Origin: Sitta carolinensis | Taxonomy: Eukaryota; Chordata; Aves; Passeriformes; Sittidae | Assembly: GCA_032173965.1 (NCBI GenBank) | Contig: CM063287.1 | Span: 11,413,859-11,477,858 of the forward strand | Direction: 5' to 3' | DNA: 64,000 bases | Shown: positions 37,952 through 52,864 of the stretch, piece by piece | Layout: each line of letters opens with the position of its first letter | Position numbering within the stretch: the stretch's first letter is position 1 | Position numbers and translations under genes: made by a program | The notes under the pieces: generated by a model | What the model saw: only the letters and a program-made list of their open reading frames with translations | Databases searched by the model: none | Told to the model about the DNA's origin: nothing

Positions 37952-40900
37952 CTGAATAGAATCTTGTTGATTTTAATTTGGCCCTTTGTCTTTGCCCCTC
38001 ATTTATTCTTTGCAGTGACTGAAGGATTACTTCTAAGGTTTGGGTTCAGGAATGCACTTGAACAACTCATCTTCCCTCATAACATGCAAAAAGAAGCTAA
38101 GCATGTCTCAAAAAGTAACTTAGACCTAGGTGCTTTCCAGAAAAATGATAGTTTCATGGCTGAAGAACATGTGGTGGTCTAGCCCTTCTTTTTGTAACTC
38201 AGATCTTTTTTTACAAGATAGAATTTTTTTCCATTTTCACAAAAAGCTAAAAGTAGTGTTCCACACATTATAAATGAAAGTTTACAAGTCAGCAGCTATT
38301 TCACAGAGAAATTAAACATAATAGGAATCCTTTTACAATGTTGATAGTTCTTGCAGTGTGGAAGAGCCTGCTGAAAATGTCTTATTTGTTCATTTAAATG
38401 ATGGCCTTTAGGTCCCAAAATCTGGGATATTTTAAGGTCATGTAAAAACAGTCACAAAATAGTAAAGCATTAAATTAACTTAAAAATCCAAAACAAATAA
38501 TAAAAAAAACCAAACCAAAGCAAACAAACAAAAAAACCCCAGTACCAAAACTGCATGGGGAATGAAGAGAACATGAACACCATGGATCCTGTCATCAGAA
38601 ATAAGGTTCAAGCCCCTGAGGTAAAATAACAATGAGGGACCTCCATGGCACACACTAGAGCAAAACAAGGTCGAAGCTTCAGCTCCTACCAGGCATTTCT
38701 GCTGAACACCTGTAGAGGAAAATCTGATGTCTTTTAACATGCCCATGAATTGGATTCAGCAAACAGATAGCATCTTTAACAAGCCTTTTAACTCAGCTAT
38801 TTCAGCCCATTCTTCTGTGTTTATGGCCTTTTAAAACCTGGAATACATGATAGCCATTATTAACTACAGGCATTCTACAATTCAAGGTGGATTTAGAAGG
38901 ATACAGCAGTGCAGGGGGAAGAGGAAAACCAAAGGAAAACCAAGAACTGAGTTGAGGATGAGAAACACTGCAGCAAGAGTTACTCAGACAAGGAACCCCG
39001 AAGAGTATTTGTGCTGAAGACACTGCCATCCATCCCAGTCCCAATTTACAAAGCGCCCTGCAGGGTTCCCTGATCCTCTGTACTACAACCAGGCTGGGAT
39101 GACTGGGCTGCACCACCAACAGAGCCACTGTCAGGTGCCTGAGCTGAGCCACGAAACAGCAAGGGCAAAGGATTTGTTGTGCAGATTGCATTAATTGTAC
39201 TGATATTTGCACGTCTAAAATACCAACAGGCCTTTGAAAAACATCCATCTGAAATCCCATTGATTTCATGGTTTTCCAGAAACCCTACCCACAAAGGCGT
39301 GCATGCAGCAAGATGGCTCATCCTTCATTTACTCAAAATGTGTTGTCACATACCTAAGTTTCTGCTGTCAAAAGAGCACTGGAAAAAGCTTAAAAAGATC
39401 CAGCCTCAAATTAAAACTGAAGAGAAAGCTGACAATGTAAAGAAATCAACTATGTATCTACTTCATGAGTGTATTTGGAGACACAAGAATAGAGTAAGAA
39501 TGTCCCAGCTGGATTATTAAAGCAGTATGCTCTGAGTGACAACTGTCAGTTCTTTTAAAACCTACTACCAATTTCTTTAAAGCCATTTAGTTTGGTAAGA
39601 TACAATTACATACTGGGATTGAAGGAGAAGTAGAAAAACCCATCTAGCTAGTAGTTTTTGTTTTAGGGGCATTATTTGCTTATTAACTTGCACATGCCAT
39701 AAGGAAGACCTGCAGATATCATAAAACTTCATTATCCCATCCCCATTACTTTGGATATTGAAATAGCACATGATTGGGTTTCCCTAGACACAACTGGATT
39801 TTTTCATTCTAAAATTTATATTTTTATCTTAAGGTTCAGCCCCCCCTTGTCCCCCCAGTAACTCATTTGTCCAGAATTTGCCAACTTTACAGGTAGAATA
39901 GGTATTTGTTGTCCATTTCCTCTGCTCCCCTAGTGTGACTTCACCCTTCATTGCTCTGCTTCTTTTTGCTGCATCAGTAAAAGGAATAAAACTATTTCAA
40001 CTCTGTCATCTTCTACTGCTTTCAAATCATACAAACAGCTGCCAAAAGAATGGGCACTGTTTATTGTGTGGGACAAATGATGTTTGGTCTGGGCACATTG
40101 AAAACACTGACTCTACAATGTCCCACCACCCTGTACACAGCAATGGTGGCTTTTTCTCCAGGGAAGAGGCTTTGAGTTCATCACAAATAATTTTCTAGGC
40201 ATGGAACCTTAAAAAGTAACTCCAACACTGGAGTAAGTAAGTAAGACAGCTATTTCTGCACACATGAGCTTTCTCAAGCATAGCTTTATTTTTTCAATCT
40301 GTCTGCAACCTTTTTAGCTCTATTGACCTGATGATAAGTAGAGTTTTGGACAGAGAGATGAAAGCCAGATAAAAACATCACCTATTGCAAATAAGCACAG
40401 CAATAGAACAATGTTCCAGTATAGACTTTTTTTTTTTTTTTTTTTTACCTTTGTAGACTACATGGCATCTGCAGAACAAAGTTTCCTTTCATGGGGAAAT
40501 GTATTTAATTAATAACTGACTATTCCAAGCTTCCAGTATATTTTCAAATCACATCCAAATATATTTACTTCACAATAGGTACACTTACATAATTATATTC
40601 CTTCCACATCCTCAGTTTAGTCTTGTTTTCTTCTTTTCTCTACAAAACTGCCCTCCAGAATGATTTGCATCACACTGAGACTTGTCAGCCATGGATCAGT
40701 ATTAGCTTTTTGAAGACAATCCTTAGAGGTCACCATCCTTCTACAGAGTTTAGGATTATATGATTGACTAAATTTAAGATTTAATTAAATGTGGGCCAAA
40801 TACATTTCCCCTCTTCCCTAGATTTGAAAATATAACCCATCTCAGGGTTGGAAGTTCTGGTTCTTCCACTCAATCTGAGTGAAAGCATACATTTGTCACT

Positions 40901-43900
40901 GATGCACAGAGACGTGAATTCTACCAGAACAAGAAAATATGAGGAACACAGAAGATACTTTTGACTGCAGAAGCCTGGAAGATGACTGAACCAAAGGGAC
41001 TGTGCCAAGCCAGACATGGCAGTTAGGATTTCCCCTCTGCTTTTCTAACATTACCTTCAGTGTTTGCTACAACACATATTGCAATCAAAGGAAAGGAAAA
41101 ATTTCTGAAATGCCTCTGCACACATAGCTGTTCCAAAGGGACACTAAAAACCACTCTGCTTCCCTTCAAAAGGACTGAGGTCTGTTTGAAGCATAGCTCC
41201 CAGCAAGGATTCCAAAGGAAGACTGGCTCCTGAACTCTGCTCAGCTGACTTCTTTGCCCTGACACATGGCTTGGGTTCTCATACTAGCAGTAAAGTTACA
41301 AACTGTTTGATTTTTGGTGTGGCTCAGAGATATCTTCACAATATCATTGGTAATTAATCACCCAAGGGTGCCACTGAGCCTCCAGCAGTGGTGTGATGAT
41401 CCACCAGCTTTGAGAACTTTGCTCCCAGACACTGTTCTGGTTTCTCATGCCAGCTTTCTGTCCCTTTACGGACAGTGAATGATTCTGCATGGGGCTGATC
41501 CTGCTTACACAGAACAGGAACACAACCCTTCCTTCCACCCTTCTATCAAGATTCTCTAGAAGGCACGAGTCCCAGACCCCCCACCAAGCACACAGCTTCA
41601 CACAGTGGTCTTGCTGTAACGCAGTGGCTCAGAGAGGAGTCCCTCGAGTGACAGCTGTCACACCGTGCTGCCACTGCCCTGGCTGAGGAGCTTTTGCCTT
41701 CTTGACCACTGCAAGCTGGGAGCAATAATTGGCCACAAAGGATCAAATGAACACAGAATTTTCTCCAATGAAAGGCTCTGTCTTTACCTATTAATTTTTC
41801 CAGACACTGAAAGAAGTAAAAAGTAGCTCTCTTTTGGAAAATTTTTTTTTCTTCTTCCATTTTAACAGTTGCTAGACCAAAATGTCAGTCTAGCTCTTCT
41901 GCAGCTCATCTTAGGTATTGAACATGTAATTAGCTACACGGCATAAAATTTTACATCAGAATTTAAAATCAATTTGTTGTCCTGCAACACATGTTAGATT
42001 TTGTAACAGGACAGACAAAGGAGGCTTGCACAATTTTGGCTCTAACAAAGACGTACCCAAGTCTTTGCTTTTGCTCTCAAGACAGCACAATGTTGACAAA
42101 ATTCCAGTATCTCACTGCTTTTGCCTTGGTCCAGACAGTTACTGTAGCTAATACTTATTATTTCAAACACATTTGGTTGTAATACTAGAAAACCTCCAAA
42201 GCAAAATCCCCTTACTGCCTGCAATGGTATGTAGCTTTTCAAGGACCACTAGGTCCACTACAACATTCCTACTGGGAGACAGCAACTGTTATAAATTTCT
42301 GGCAATTAACCCCTCACAATCTTATTTTAGACCAGCAGTGCTTCATTTTTCACATTGAAAACTTAGAGGTCTCTCTGGTTCTTTGCCTTAATTGAAATTG
42401 CTTCTGCAGTAAATACACTAAATAATTTCATTTTGTTTTTTCTGTGATGGAAAGACAGTATCTTCCAGAGTGAGCAAGATTAATGTCTTTTGGGTCTGAC
42501 CAAGCAGTCATAAGGGAAACTATCACACATGAAACAAATACCCTGCTTTGTACACAGATGTTCACTCTTCAATTTATTTCCTCAGGAGCAGCTCCTGTTC
42601 AGCCTTCTATTACTAAGTTCAGAGCCATGTCAGTCATATTTGCCTTTAAAAATGTTTAAATTTATGTTTCCCTTGAGAACTTGCTTTAGAAGATGCACTT
42701 TTTAAGCCATTCTGTGAGCCTGAAACCAAGGATCGATGTCTGTGTCTGCAGGTTTGAATCTACAGAGCCCTAAGTAGGGCTTTGGGAAACAACAGCACAG
42801 GCAGACAGGATGTAAAAATCTGTAACTTTTTCTATCCACTGAAATTAGTAGCCCCCGCCTTAAGGGCAGGCATTTCTCAAAGAAATAAGGAATGTATTGA
42901 AGGGGAGTGAATTAATCATTAGTTTCATCACATATTTTATAGAAGCCAGTGTTCTGCATGAAGTGCTACTACTTTAAGTTTTGCTGAGAGTGAATCTCAG
43001 AAGTTGAGTAGATACTCAGTTCATACAAAACACGAAGAATCACTGGTTATTTGCAGCAGTGCACATAAGAAATAAATACAGCAGCAAAGCAGAAATACAA
43101 CTGGGGTACCTACTAGACAGACAGGTAAGAGTCAAAGAGATTTCCTTAGGACTGCACAATATCCAGGCATCTCAGTGCTTGATCATTTTATCCTTGCAGC
43201 ACATTAGGAAAGCTTATCTATGAGCTTCAACCCCCAAAATAACTGTATCTACGGGGAAGTCTTTTAGTAGAGACACTCACCATCATGTATTTGTTTCTTG
43301 GGCTTGACATCCAGTCTTTCCTAAAAGCCTGGTTTAGGTCACAGAAATGAGATTCAAACCAACTTAATTTTCTAGTTAGATTCACACCTTTTGGAGTTTA
43401 TTGTTATTAAGCTACTAAACTTTGAGAGGAAAATCTTATTTCTTCAATTTATTCCTCAAGTCAAGTGTTACTGATATCTGCTACAAAGCATGATTTGCCT
43501 TGCATGGAAGTGTCAGGAATAAAGTCTGGATTTATGTGGATATTCACAGAGGTGTCTCACTTCTGTGCTGCATTCTGAAAATGCAACAAGAATAAAAAAA
43601 AAAATAAAAAGGGGAGTTATTTACCTTGGCATACAGAAAACCTTCAGATGAAAGCAAATCTGATGGTTTTCTTTACATGTTTTACTGGACATAAAAGTAG
43701 GTAGAGGCAAAAACAATCTATAGAAAAGAAACAATCCAAAGGCCTCATCAAACATGAACATACTGACTTCTACTAACTTCTCAGAAAAACAGCATGTTAT
43801 AAGGGATAATATGCATTCTTTTGGGAACATACTGCTCAAGAGTTCTCTTCAAATCCGTTTTCCTTAATTCTGTGGTTTTTCTCCTTGAATCCCCTCACAT

Positions 43901-44702
43901 GAAGTTGCACAAATTAGAACTATCTATGATGATGCATCCTTATGACGTTTTGTTTATTTTTCACTGGTATTTAAATGAATGTATTGTATCACATAGATTT
44001 GTGCAAATACTGTGCTATCAGCACACTTGAACAGGTGTGCTGAAATATGAGCATTAAGAAAGATGAAATAAAAAAAAAAAATCAAAACTTCTCAGTATGG
44101 AAATCTCTCTTTTTAAAGAGAAATACTACATATAACATTTTCTCTCCTGATCATTTTGTTTCTCAGAGTGTCATGTCTAGAGTATCCAGAGCAAGAACTT
44201 TTTTTAACAGGCTGACTTCATGCTGAAGACAAGCCTGAAGGAATTAGGGATGGACTGAAAATGTGAGCAGTGGAATCTCAATTGTATTTAGGAAGTGAAC
44301 TTGCTGTTCTTGGAGCTTGATGATCTGATCTGTTCACACAGTTCATGCTCTCGTGGTTCAGCCCTCCAGCAGCACAAAAGCTCCCAATCCCCATGGAGGT
44401 TGCTCCATTACTGTTCTCATAGCTGGACTCCTCACAAACTTCTCTGAATGCCTCCAAGACACACAGGCTAATAAGAGAGCACTGGCAGTGAGGTACATTT
44501 GGATGCACGGCAGCTCAAAAGGGAACAAGGTCAGGACTGCTTGCTGTAAACTGAGAAAAGGTAAGATGTAAAGGGCAAATGCCATTCTAAGAGTTTGCTT
44601 TCTTCTCTCCTATGAATATATGAAGGCTTTGACAACTGCCTCCCCTCTTACCTCATCTTCAGAGGGAAGTTCTCAAAACAACATAAAATGAAAAAACAAA
44701 AT
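37952..44702. other. Intronic sequence, no genes seen
   Basis: AT-rich intron with a T20 tract at 40427-40446 and an A-rich tract near 43588-43611. Open frames (the longest 155 codons, minus, 38802-39269) show no domain I recognise. Confidence 0.5.
40427..40446. repeat. Poly(T) tract, 20 bp
   Basis: Uninterrupted T20 on the plus strand. Confidence 0.95.
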
Positions 44703-44867
44703 TCACACCCAGACAAAGATCTAAGCTGTCTCTACCACCAAGCCTTCAGCTGTTCTCAGCATATATGGAATCCTTGAAGCAGAAGACAGAAAACACTGAT
44801 AGAGATCAACACAAATTTTCTCCAGGGAATGCCAGTTCCAGTCCAAGTGAAAGTGTATTGCACACTT
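44703..44867 (-). repeat. Inverted repeat, left arm (dispersed-repeat copy 1)
   Basis: Read on the minus strand, this 165-bp segment matches 45478-45645 read on the plus strand. Shared blocks include ggattccatatatgctgaga, actggcattcc, gagaaaattt and gtctgggtgtga. The two arms differ at scattered positions and small indels, roughly four in five or more bases agreeing by eye. Similarity stops abruptly at the gggtgtga end. They are probably two old insertions of one unidentified repeat family in opposite orientation, or an inverted duplication. Confidence 0.85.
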
Positions 44868-45477
44868 TAGGAAAAGATTCTTCCCAGGAACTGCACGGTA
44901 AGTGAATGCACTAATGCACATTCAAATCTGCTGCAAAGAGAGCATTTAGGTAAGTACCAGCCTCACAAAAATCCAAGGCACAGACTAAGAAAGCAGCAGA
45001 GCAAGATTGTTGCTGCAGTTGAGTGTCCACAATTTCTTTAAGTGCTATAGTAAAGGCATTAGAGCAAAAATGTTCCAACCTGGCAACACTATGACATCTC
45101 TTGAAGTCAGAATTGGTATCATGGTAACAAGGACCAGTGAAATGTCAAAAAGAACACGCCAGATGCACTACCTGGATTTTGACTAGTCACAATAAAGAAG
45201 CAGCAGCTCAGCCACGCAACCTCCTTTATAAACATAGGTGTTCAAGTGTACAGCAGAACAGTGAATGCCAAAAAGGTAGTGAATTTTCACCAAAATAATA
45301 CCTATCTACATTGATATGTCATGAGGTCCTCAAGCTCCCAGTAAAAATGGAGTTGCCTAGCTGAGGATAATGAAAATCCGACACAAGTATGATCATGTTT
45401 CCCATGAGCAGAAGCAGATGAAATGCAGGAGGAGCAGACCTCTCAGAGGAAGGGAACAGGAACAACCCAAACAAATA
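44868..45477. other. Spacer between the inverted-repeat arms
   Basis: About 610 bp of intron separating the two arms. No gene is recognisable. Confidence 0.6.
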
Positions 45478-45645
45478 AGGCGCAGTGGCAACACACTTTC
45501 ACTAGGTCTGAAACTGGCATTCCCGAGAAAATTTTTGTTGAACTCTATCAGTTTTTTCTATCTTCTGCTTCAGGGATTCCATATATGCTGAGAACATCTG
45601 AAGATTTGGTTGGTAGAGACAGTTTAGCTCTTGGTCTGGGTGTGA
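45478..45645 (+). repeat. Inverted repeat, right arm (dispersed-repeat copy 2)
   Basis: Plus-strand partner of 44703-44867. The match starts near gcagtggcaacacactttca, runs through ggattccatatatgctgaga and stops after gtctgggtgtga. The apparent open frames of both copies share FLSSAS-IPYMLRT, which arises from the nucleotide similarity and need not mean the repeat is coding. Confidence 0.85.
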
Positions 45646-48639
45646 TAAAAAATAAGGCTTCTCAATCTGCAGGCTCTTCTTAACCTCAAGATGTTTGAGA
45701 GTTGACTACTAACATGTCTGCCATATGTTATGCCAACCTGGCAGAGGCTCCAGATAATGGAAATAATTGTCAACACTGCAGGTCTTAGAGAGTTTTGTTC
45801 TGAGTGAACTCATGGGTGGGACAAATGGGCCAAGTGCACTGTGCCTTTTCTGCAGCCAACATAACTGTCAGAGGAAGAGAATTAATGCTGCTTGCCACTG
45901 AGCAGCACTACTGACTGTTTCCTTTTGGTCAAGGAAGTTGCCAACTTCATTAAGAGCAACTCATAAAACTAACCTCATAATCTAAATGAATTAAGAATTT
46001 ATTACTCATTTATTATTGGTATTCATACTATAAATCATTAGGAAAGAAAGACAGTTACAACAAAAGTGTATCCTGCCAATACATGTACCAGAACTGAATT
46101 ATTTTATCTGTATGACAACAAAGTGTCCCAGCTGAAACCATGGTTCTGCTACACTGCATAACCACCTACAGAGAAAGAAGAGATTCTGTACTGCACGATA
46201 CTGAATTTAATTAAATGAGATAAATAAAAGTGAGTTGGAAGGCATATTATTATCCTCACTTCAAAAATACAGAACTATAAAAATGATAGCAAAGCAGACA
46301 AGGGCACACAGTGAAAATTTGTGTTAAGAGCAGGGAAGTGAACTTAGAGATCACCCAAAAATGTAGTCAGTCTTCTGCACCAAAAACGCTTTCAGAAAGT
46401 AACAGCTAAAAGAAAATAATACCTTTATTTTAATGAGGATTGTCGAGTAGATGGTTTTAGGACACCAACTCTAACTACCAATGGATATCTGCATGGAAAT
46501 GTAGTAGAAATTTAGAACGACACAGATAAAAGGTTCTTAACCAGCTTCCAGCTACATCAAGAACCACATTACACAATTTCATACACTGAATTTTATCTTT
46601 AAAAAGGCTCTTTCACTTTTCCATTTTCTTTTACTCTGCTCCATCACTCTCCACTGTCATTCTAGCTGAAAATATTTTTTAAATGCTATTTCCCTAAAAA
46701 TTTTGAATTCCCCATTATTTCAGTGTTTTATTCAATTTACAGCAATATGCTTTTGTGTCAGTACTGTACTGTAGTGTCACAGCTCTTCTTGTTCTGAGTT
46801 GTTAATTTGTTAGTACTTACATACATTTCTTAACTCTGCTCTCATAAAGCTGCTTACTTACTCTTATCAGCCACTTTCCTAAGTGCAGATACAGCATTTA
46901 TATTTCTTCTCCAGTCATATAAGACCATTTTGACTTGACTTGCTGGAAATCTTTGGTGTGAGGCAGGAGACTGACAATTTATATGCTGTTTCTTTGCTAA
47001 CACAGGCCTGTCAATCATTTGGTCCCTTCGAGCTGGAGGGAAGCCATCAGCCTTGGCTGGAGTAATTTCTATTCTATACCTGTAATCCTTTTAGCCACCT
47101 CGCTTTGCCTTGTCTCCACAGATAATGTCAGCATTATTACTGGAAACTTAGTAGAAGTGTTAATCTAGCCCTATGGTCCCCCATAATCCAGAGGTTATCC
47201 TTACTTTTTACCTTTTTATTCATTCACATTGTGGCATCATTTCTTCTCTCCTTTTATATAATTTCTGGAAGTTTGATTTGATAATACACCAAAATACTCT
47301 TTGCCCAATCTCTACTATTGCTTTGAAAAATATATCATGATCAGGACATACTTTAGGTCTCAGTCCAGTAGTGTTTTAACACTTCCGTTTGCCAGCACTC
47401 TCACTGCAAATACCTTTGTTAACCCGGGGTCCAATTAATTTACAGCTTTGGCATTCTACTCACAAGAACAGCCCTATTATATCACAGTTTGAGTACAATG
47501 ACTGAAGCTAAAGAAATAAAAACACCCATAATATAGAGTCCTCAAATACTATGAAGTTTTAGTCCATACTTCATATAAAATCAAGGTTACTAAGTAATAC
47601 TGCTCTTGAAAAGTAAAATCAGAAGCACACCAAGCACAGCCTAAGGGACTGAAAGCAAAGTGATATCAAGACAGGGTTGCCATATCTGCTATCAAACAGC
47701 CAGCACTTAGCTGCTCGTCCAAGCTATCACAGCATTTGTTTGCTGTAGCTGCTCAGTGACTGCTGAAGTACCTTTTCTGCACTGTTCTGCCCTCAGGCTT
47801 TTTCCTTCCTCTCTCTCTCTTTACAGACATACTGAACACTGTCCTTTTCTGACAAAGCTCCCTGTATGATCTCATCCTGTTCCCTTGTCTGGCCTCAGCT
47901 TGGCCTCCTGACAAAAGCAAAAGTAGAAAAGTAGCTACAAGAGAAGTCCAGAAGCCTGATAAAGTATCTTTTTTAAAAAAACCCAACTTTTCAGAACAGA
48001 AAACTGTTGCCTCTCTTTCTCTTGCTCTTCGCCCCCTCTTTTATCAACACTTTAATTGGTCAACTCTATTTTATTTGAACAGTTAAAATAAAGCTACCAA
48101 ATACTTAAAATCTTTTACAGGAAAAACAAAAGCATCAGATATGCTCAGAAAAAGTCCAAGCAAACACTATTAAGAGAGAAGGGCTTCAGGTTTAAGGAAG
48201 AAAAGTCAGAATGCATAAACACCTGTGCACTCACATACTAAGAGCAACTCAGGTTACTGCAGTCTGGAAGCAAATGAGCAGGCAGCCAACCTGCTGGGCC
48301 ATTCCCTATAGGTGTCACAACAAGGCAGAGGAATTTGCAATGGAAGGTCTGGGGAGCAGCTGTCACCAAAAGAGACATATATTTTTAAAGGCTTTGTCAT
48401 TTGTCTTCAGGGTGGGAAATGCTGTGTTTGACCTCCTGCTGAGGCAGCTGCCCTGTTGCAGCAGCATGGGCTAGAAGAATAAAAGCAGCAGCTATTATTT
48501 CAGGTACAAACATCAGAAAGCAGAGACAAAAGGCACAGTCATTAAATCACCATTTCTACTTAAGAACATGCATGGCAACTTATTAATACTTTTCATGCTG
48601 CATGAACCTCCCCCCTAGGCATTCTCCAAAACAATTTGT
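45646..48639. other. Intronic sequence, no genes seen
   Basis: AT-rich intron with no recognisable exon, repeat or RNA gene. Confidence 0.5.
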
Positions 48640-49310
48640 ATTAGATAATTGCTAACGATCTCAATGACCAAGCAAGACAACACCAAAGGGCACATCCAAC
48701 ACCGTCTGGGCAGCACCAAACAGTCCTGGATGGGAGCAGCCAAGGCGCTGACAGCTCTTGGTCTGGGCCCTGCCCTTCCCCAGCTGAGGCTGTGCCTCCT
48801 GAAAAGCTTCCCCATCCAGCTGCAGCCTCCTGTCCCCCCTGCTCCCCCATTTGCCTGCACTCTGATCTGCCAGCTGCACCTCCTTTCCACCCTAGCCGGA
48901 AGCCACCACCACAACAGCTTAAACCAGCTGGGTGAAACATTGTGGGGCCATTTCCACGAACCAAGGAGGGGGTTTCCCATAGTATTGAGCCAATTTGGCA
49001 GCTGGCTGCTCCGCCCTCAGGCTCCAGCCCGCTTCCATCAGGGGTAAGGGAGAGCCCCAGGCGCTGCCATGGGGACCCTGACCCTCCCGGGGCACCACAG
49101 AGACACAGCTCCGGGAGCAGTCAGACAGAAAAGAAGCCATACCAGAAAAAGCTTTTCTGCCAGAAAGGGCCCTGAACAAGCTCAGGGTGGGAATTGCCGG
49201 ATAAAGGGAGCAGGACTGCTGGTTGCACTGGCTCAGCCATCCCTGCGATCCGCAGGCCGAGGGACGCTGGGCTGCACAGCAGAGCCGCCAACCCTGCAGC
49301 CACCGCACCA
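48640..49310. other. GC-rich shoulder of the 49-kb CpG patch
   Basis: GC content rises sharply here, and CpG becomes frequent from about 48.9 kb. Overlapping long frames on both strands (up to 132 codons plus, 48649-49047; 121 codons minus, 48615-48980) reflect composition. No known domain or splice-supported exon was found. It could be a lineage-specific insertion or a second intragenic CpG island. Confidence 0.5.
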
Positions 49311-49540
49311 GCCCGCCGCGGGCTCCGGCCCCGCCGCCGGCTCCGGCCCCGCCGCGGCTCCGGCCCCGCCGCCGGCTCCGGCCCCGCCGCGGCTCCGGCC
49401 CCGCCGCGGCTCGGCCCGCGCGGCTCCGGCCCGCCGGGCTCCGGCCCCGCCGCGGCTCCGGCCCCCGCCGCGGCTCCGGCCCCGCCGCCGGCTCCGGCCC
49501 CGCCGCCGGCTCCGGCCCCGCCGCCGGCTCCGGCCCGCGG
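49311..49540. repeat. GC-rich minisatellite, 17-18 bp unit, about 12-13 copies
   Basis: Tandem copies of ggctccggccccgccgcc and a 17-bp variant ending gccgc, with a few degenerate units around 49410-49440. The stretch is nearly all G and C with a CpG in every unit. The minus strand has regularly spaced GGGGC runs. Because the unit is a multiple of three or close to it and lacks AT, all six frames stay open, giving spurious PAPPPA/RPRRR/GAGGGAG frames (for example 211 codons minus, 48919-49554). Confidence 0.95.
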
Positions 49541-50609
49541 ACACCAGGTAGCAAGCCTTAGCCCGGGCTGTAAGGAGGCACGAACAGTGGATGGCCCTTG
49601 AAAGGGTTCGGTGCAGTTATCTTCCCCAATGTTCACCTACTCAAATATGTTTTAATTAGAAAGTCTTTTTTTCTCTAGCATTTAAGAATGTCAGACACTA
49701 AACAACATGGATTAAAAATGTTTCCAGAGCAATCCCATTGGCAGTATTAAATTCATACTTGGAGGACTGAATGGAAAGCATTGTAAATTCCCCTTAAGCC
49801 TGAAGGAAGGGAAAAATAAATTCTTATTCATTAAAATTAATGCCATTTGATATCTACATCAGAGGATTTCTGCAGGAATGTGACTGGAAGAAGTGTTGAA
49901 GGTGTCTTTTATTAGATGCAAAAGAAAACAGGAGGAGTTTTTCAAAACAACCTGCAAGCATCCCTGACAACAACTTAAGCAAATCACAAAAGGCAGCTTT
50001 CAATGATGCACATTCTCTACGAGAAAAGCAAAGGACAATCTCAACATTTTTACAAAAAATGAATGAAGGAGCAGAGCCACTGCTGTATTAGAAATAAGCA
50101 GACGTTAATGCACTCTGATGTGGAAAATAAACCTTTAAAAAAAGTCTCTATGTTCTGAAATGACCTCACATTTGTAATTCCAGTCTGTCAATCTTTCAAG
50201 CTGCCTATTCGATGATGTAGCTCTGAAAGCTCATATGTGAATGTGACATCCTTAGAGTAGGGGCTATATATGACATTTCATAAAATATGTTATGGTATGC
50301 CTCAAAATATGAGTATTTAACACAGATAGTAAGAGCACAAAAAGCACAGTGTAGATGGGCATGATGAAACCCCAGGAAAACCTGGTGAAACAACTGTACA
50401 CATAGTAAAACTAAAGTAGTTGTGACTTCAAATATTTAAGATCATTGAAAATAAAATACTTGTACATAAAACTGGGAAACAGGAAGCAAAGCAAAAACTG
50501 CGAAGGGTTTTAGAATATACTGAGAGAGGAGCACGTGATTTACCAGCTTTCCCAGTATTCTATCAATTAAAAAGGGAAAGACTGAACTCTATACAGAGTG
50601 CTAAGATTT
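49541..50609. other. Intronic sequence, no genes seen
   Basis: Composition returns to AT-rich within about 80 bp of the minisatellite. No feature is recognisable. Confidence 0.5.
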
Positions 50610-50690
50610 AAAAAAAAAAAAACAACAAAAAAAAAAAAAAACAAAACAAAAAAAAAAAAACACCACCAAAAAAAACCACCACAAAAATAA
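50610..50690. repeat. A-rich low-complexity tract
   Basis: About 80 bp of A runs interrupted by single C or CACCACC. It may be a decayed retroposon tail or a simple repeat; no retroposon body was recognised. Confidence 0.9.
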
Positions 50691-52313
<1,623 letters not shown>

Positions 52314-52847
52314 GGTTACTTGAGCTCTTTTTACAAAGTGACATTAACCTGCTTATCAGCACTAATGTTAGACATCTGAATTTGCTGCAAGAGCACAGTA
52401 TAAACAGGGTATGAGACAGGGCTCCCCAGTAGTTTCCAATGCAAGCACAGCAAAGTGAACACAGGAGTATTCTGGTGATCCACCTGTCAGAAGAAAGACC
52501 TGATAGTTCCATGAACATTGGAGAGACAAAAGCCAGAAGAAATAATGTAAGAACAATGTATGTAAAGATTGCATAGAATACACCTTACTGTATTTGAGAT
52601 GAGAGGATGAGAAATCCTCACTCTCTCTCTCTGTTGTGCAGTTCCTGGCCTGTTCCCAAGGGCAGTGCCCGGGTCCTTTAGGTTAGAATGCCCGCTCCAC
52701 ACTGCTGGGCAGGGCTGTCCTATGCTGTGCTCAGCGTCACAGTTGCTGCATTTCAACAATACGGTATTGGGAAGCACATTTACTGCACTTTTAGAGTAAA
52801 TAGGCCTGTGCAAGAAGCATTTGCCAAACATTAAATTAGGGAAAGAC

Positions 52848-52864
52848 TGTTGTTGTTGTTGTTG
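52848..52864. repeat. Short (TGT)n trinucleotide repeat
   Basis: Five to six TTG/TGT units, about 570 bp upstream of the exon acceptor. Confidence 0.85.

Noticed and set aside
48919..49554. 211-codon minus-strand frame rich in GPEPAAGPEP/RRGRS repeats, and its plus-strand counterparts
   Set aside because: It is produced by the GC minisatellite, which keeps all six frames open. There is no domain, and no exon signal supports it.
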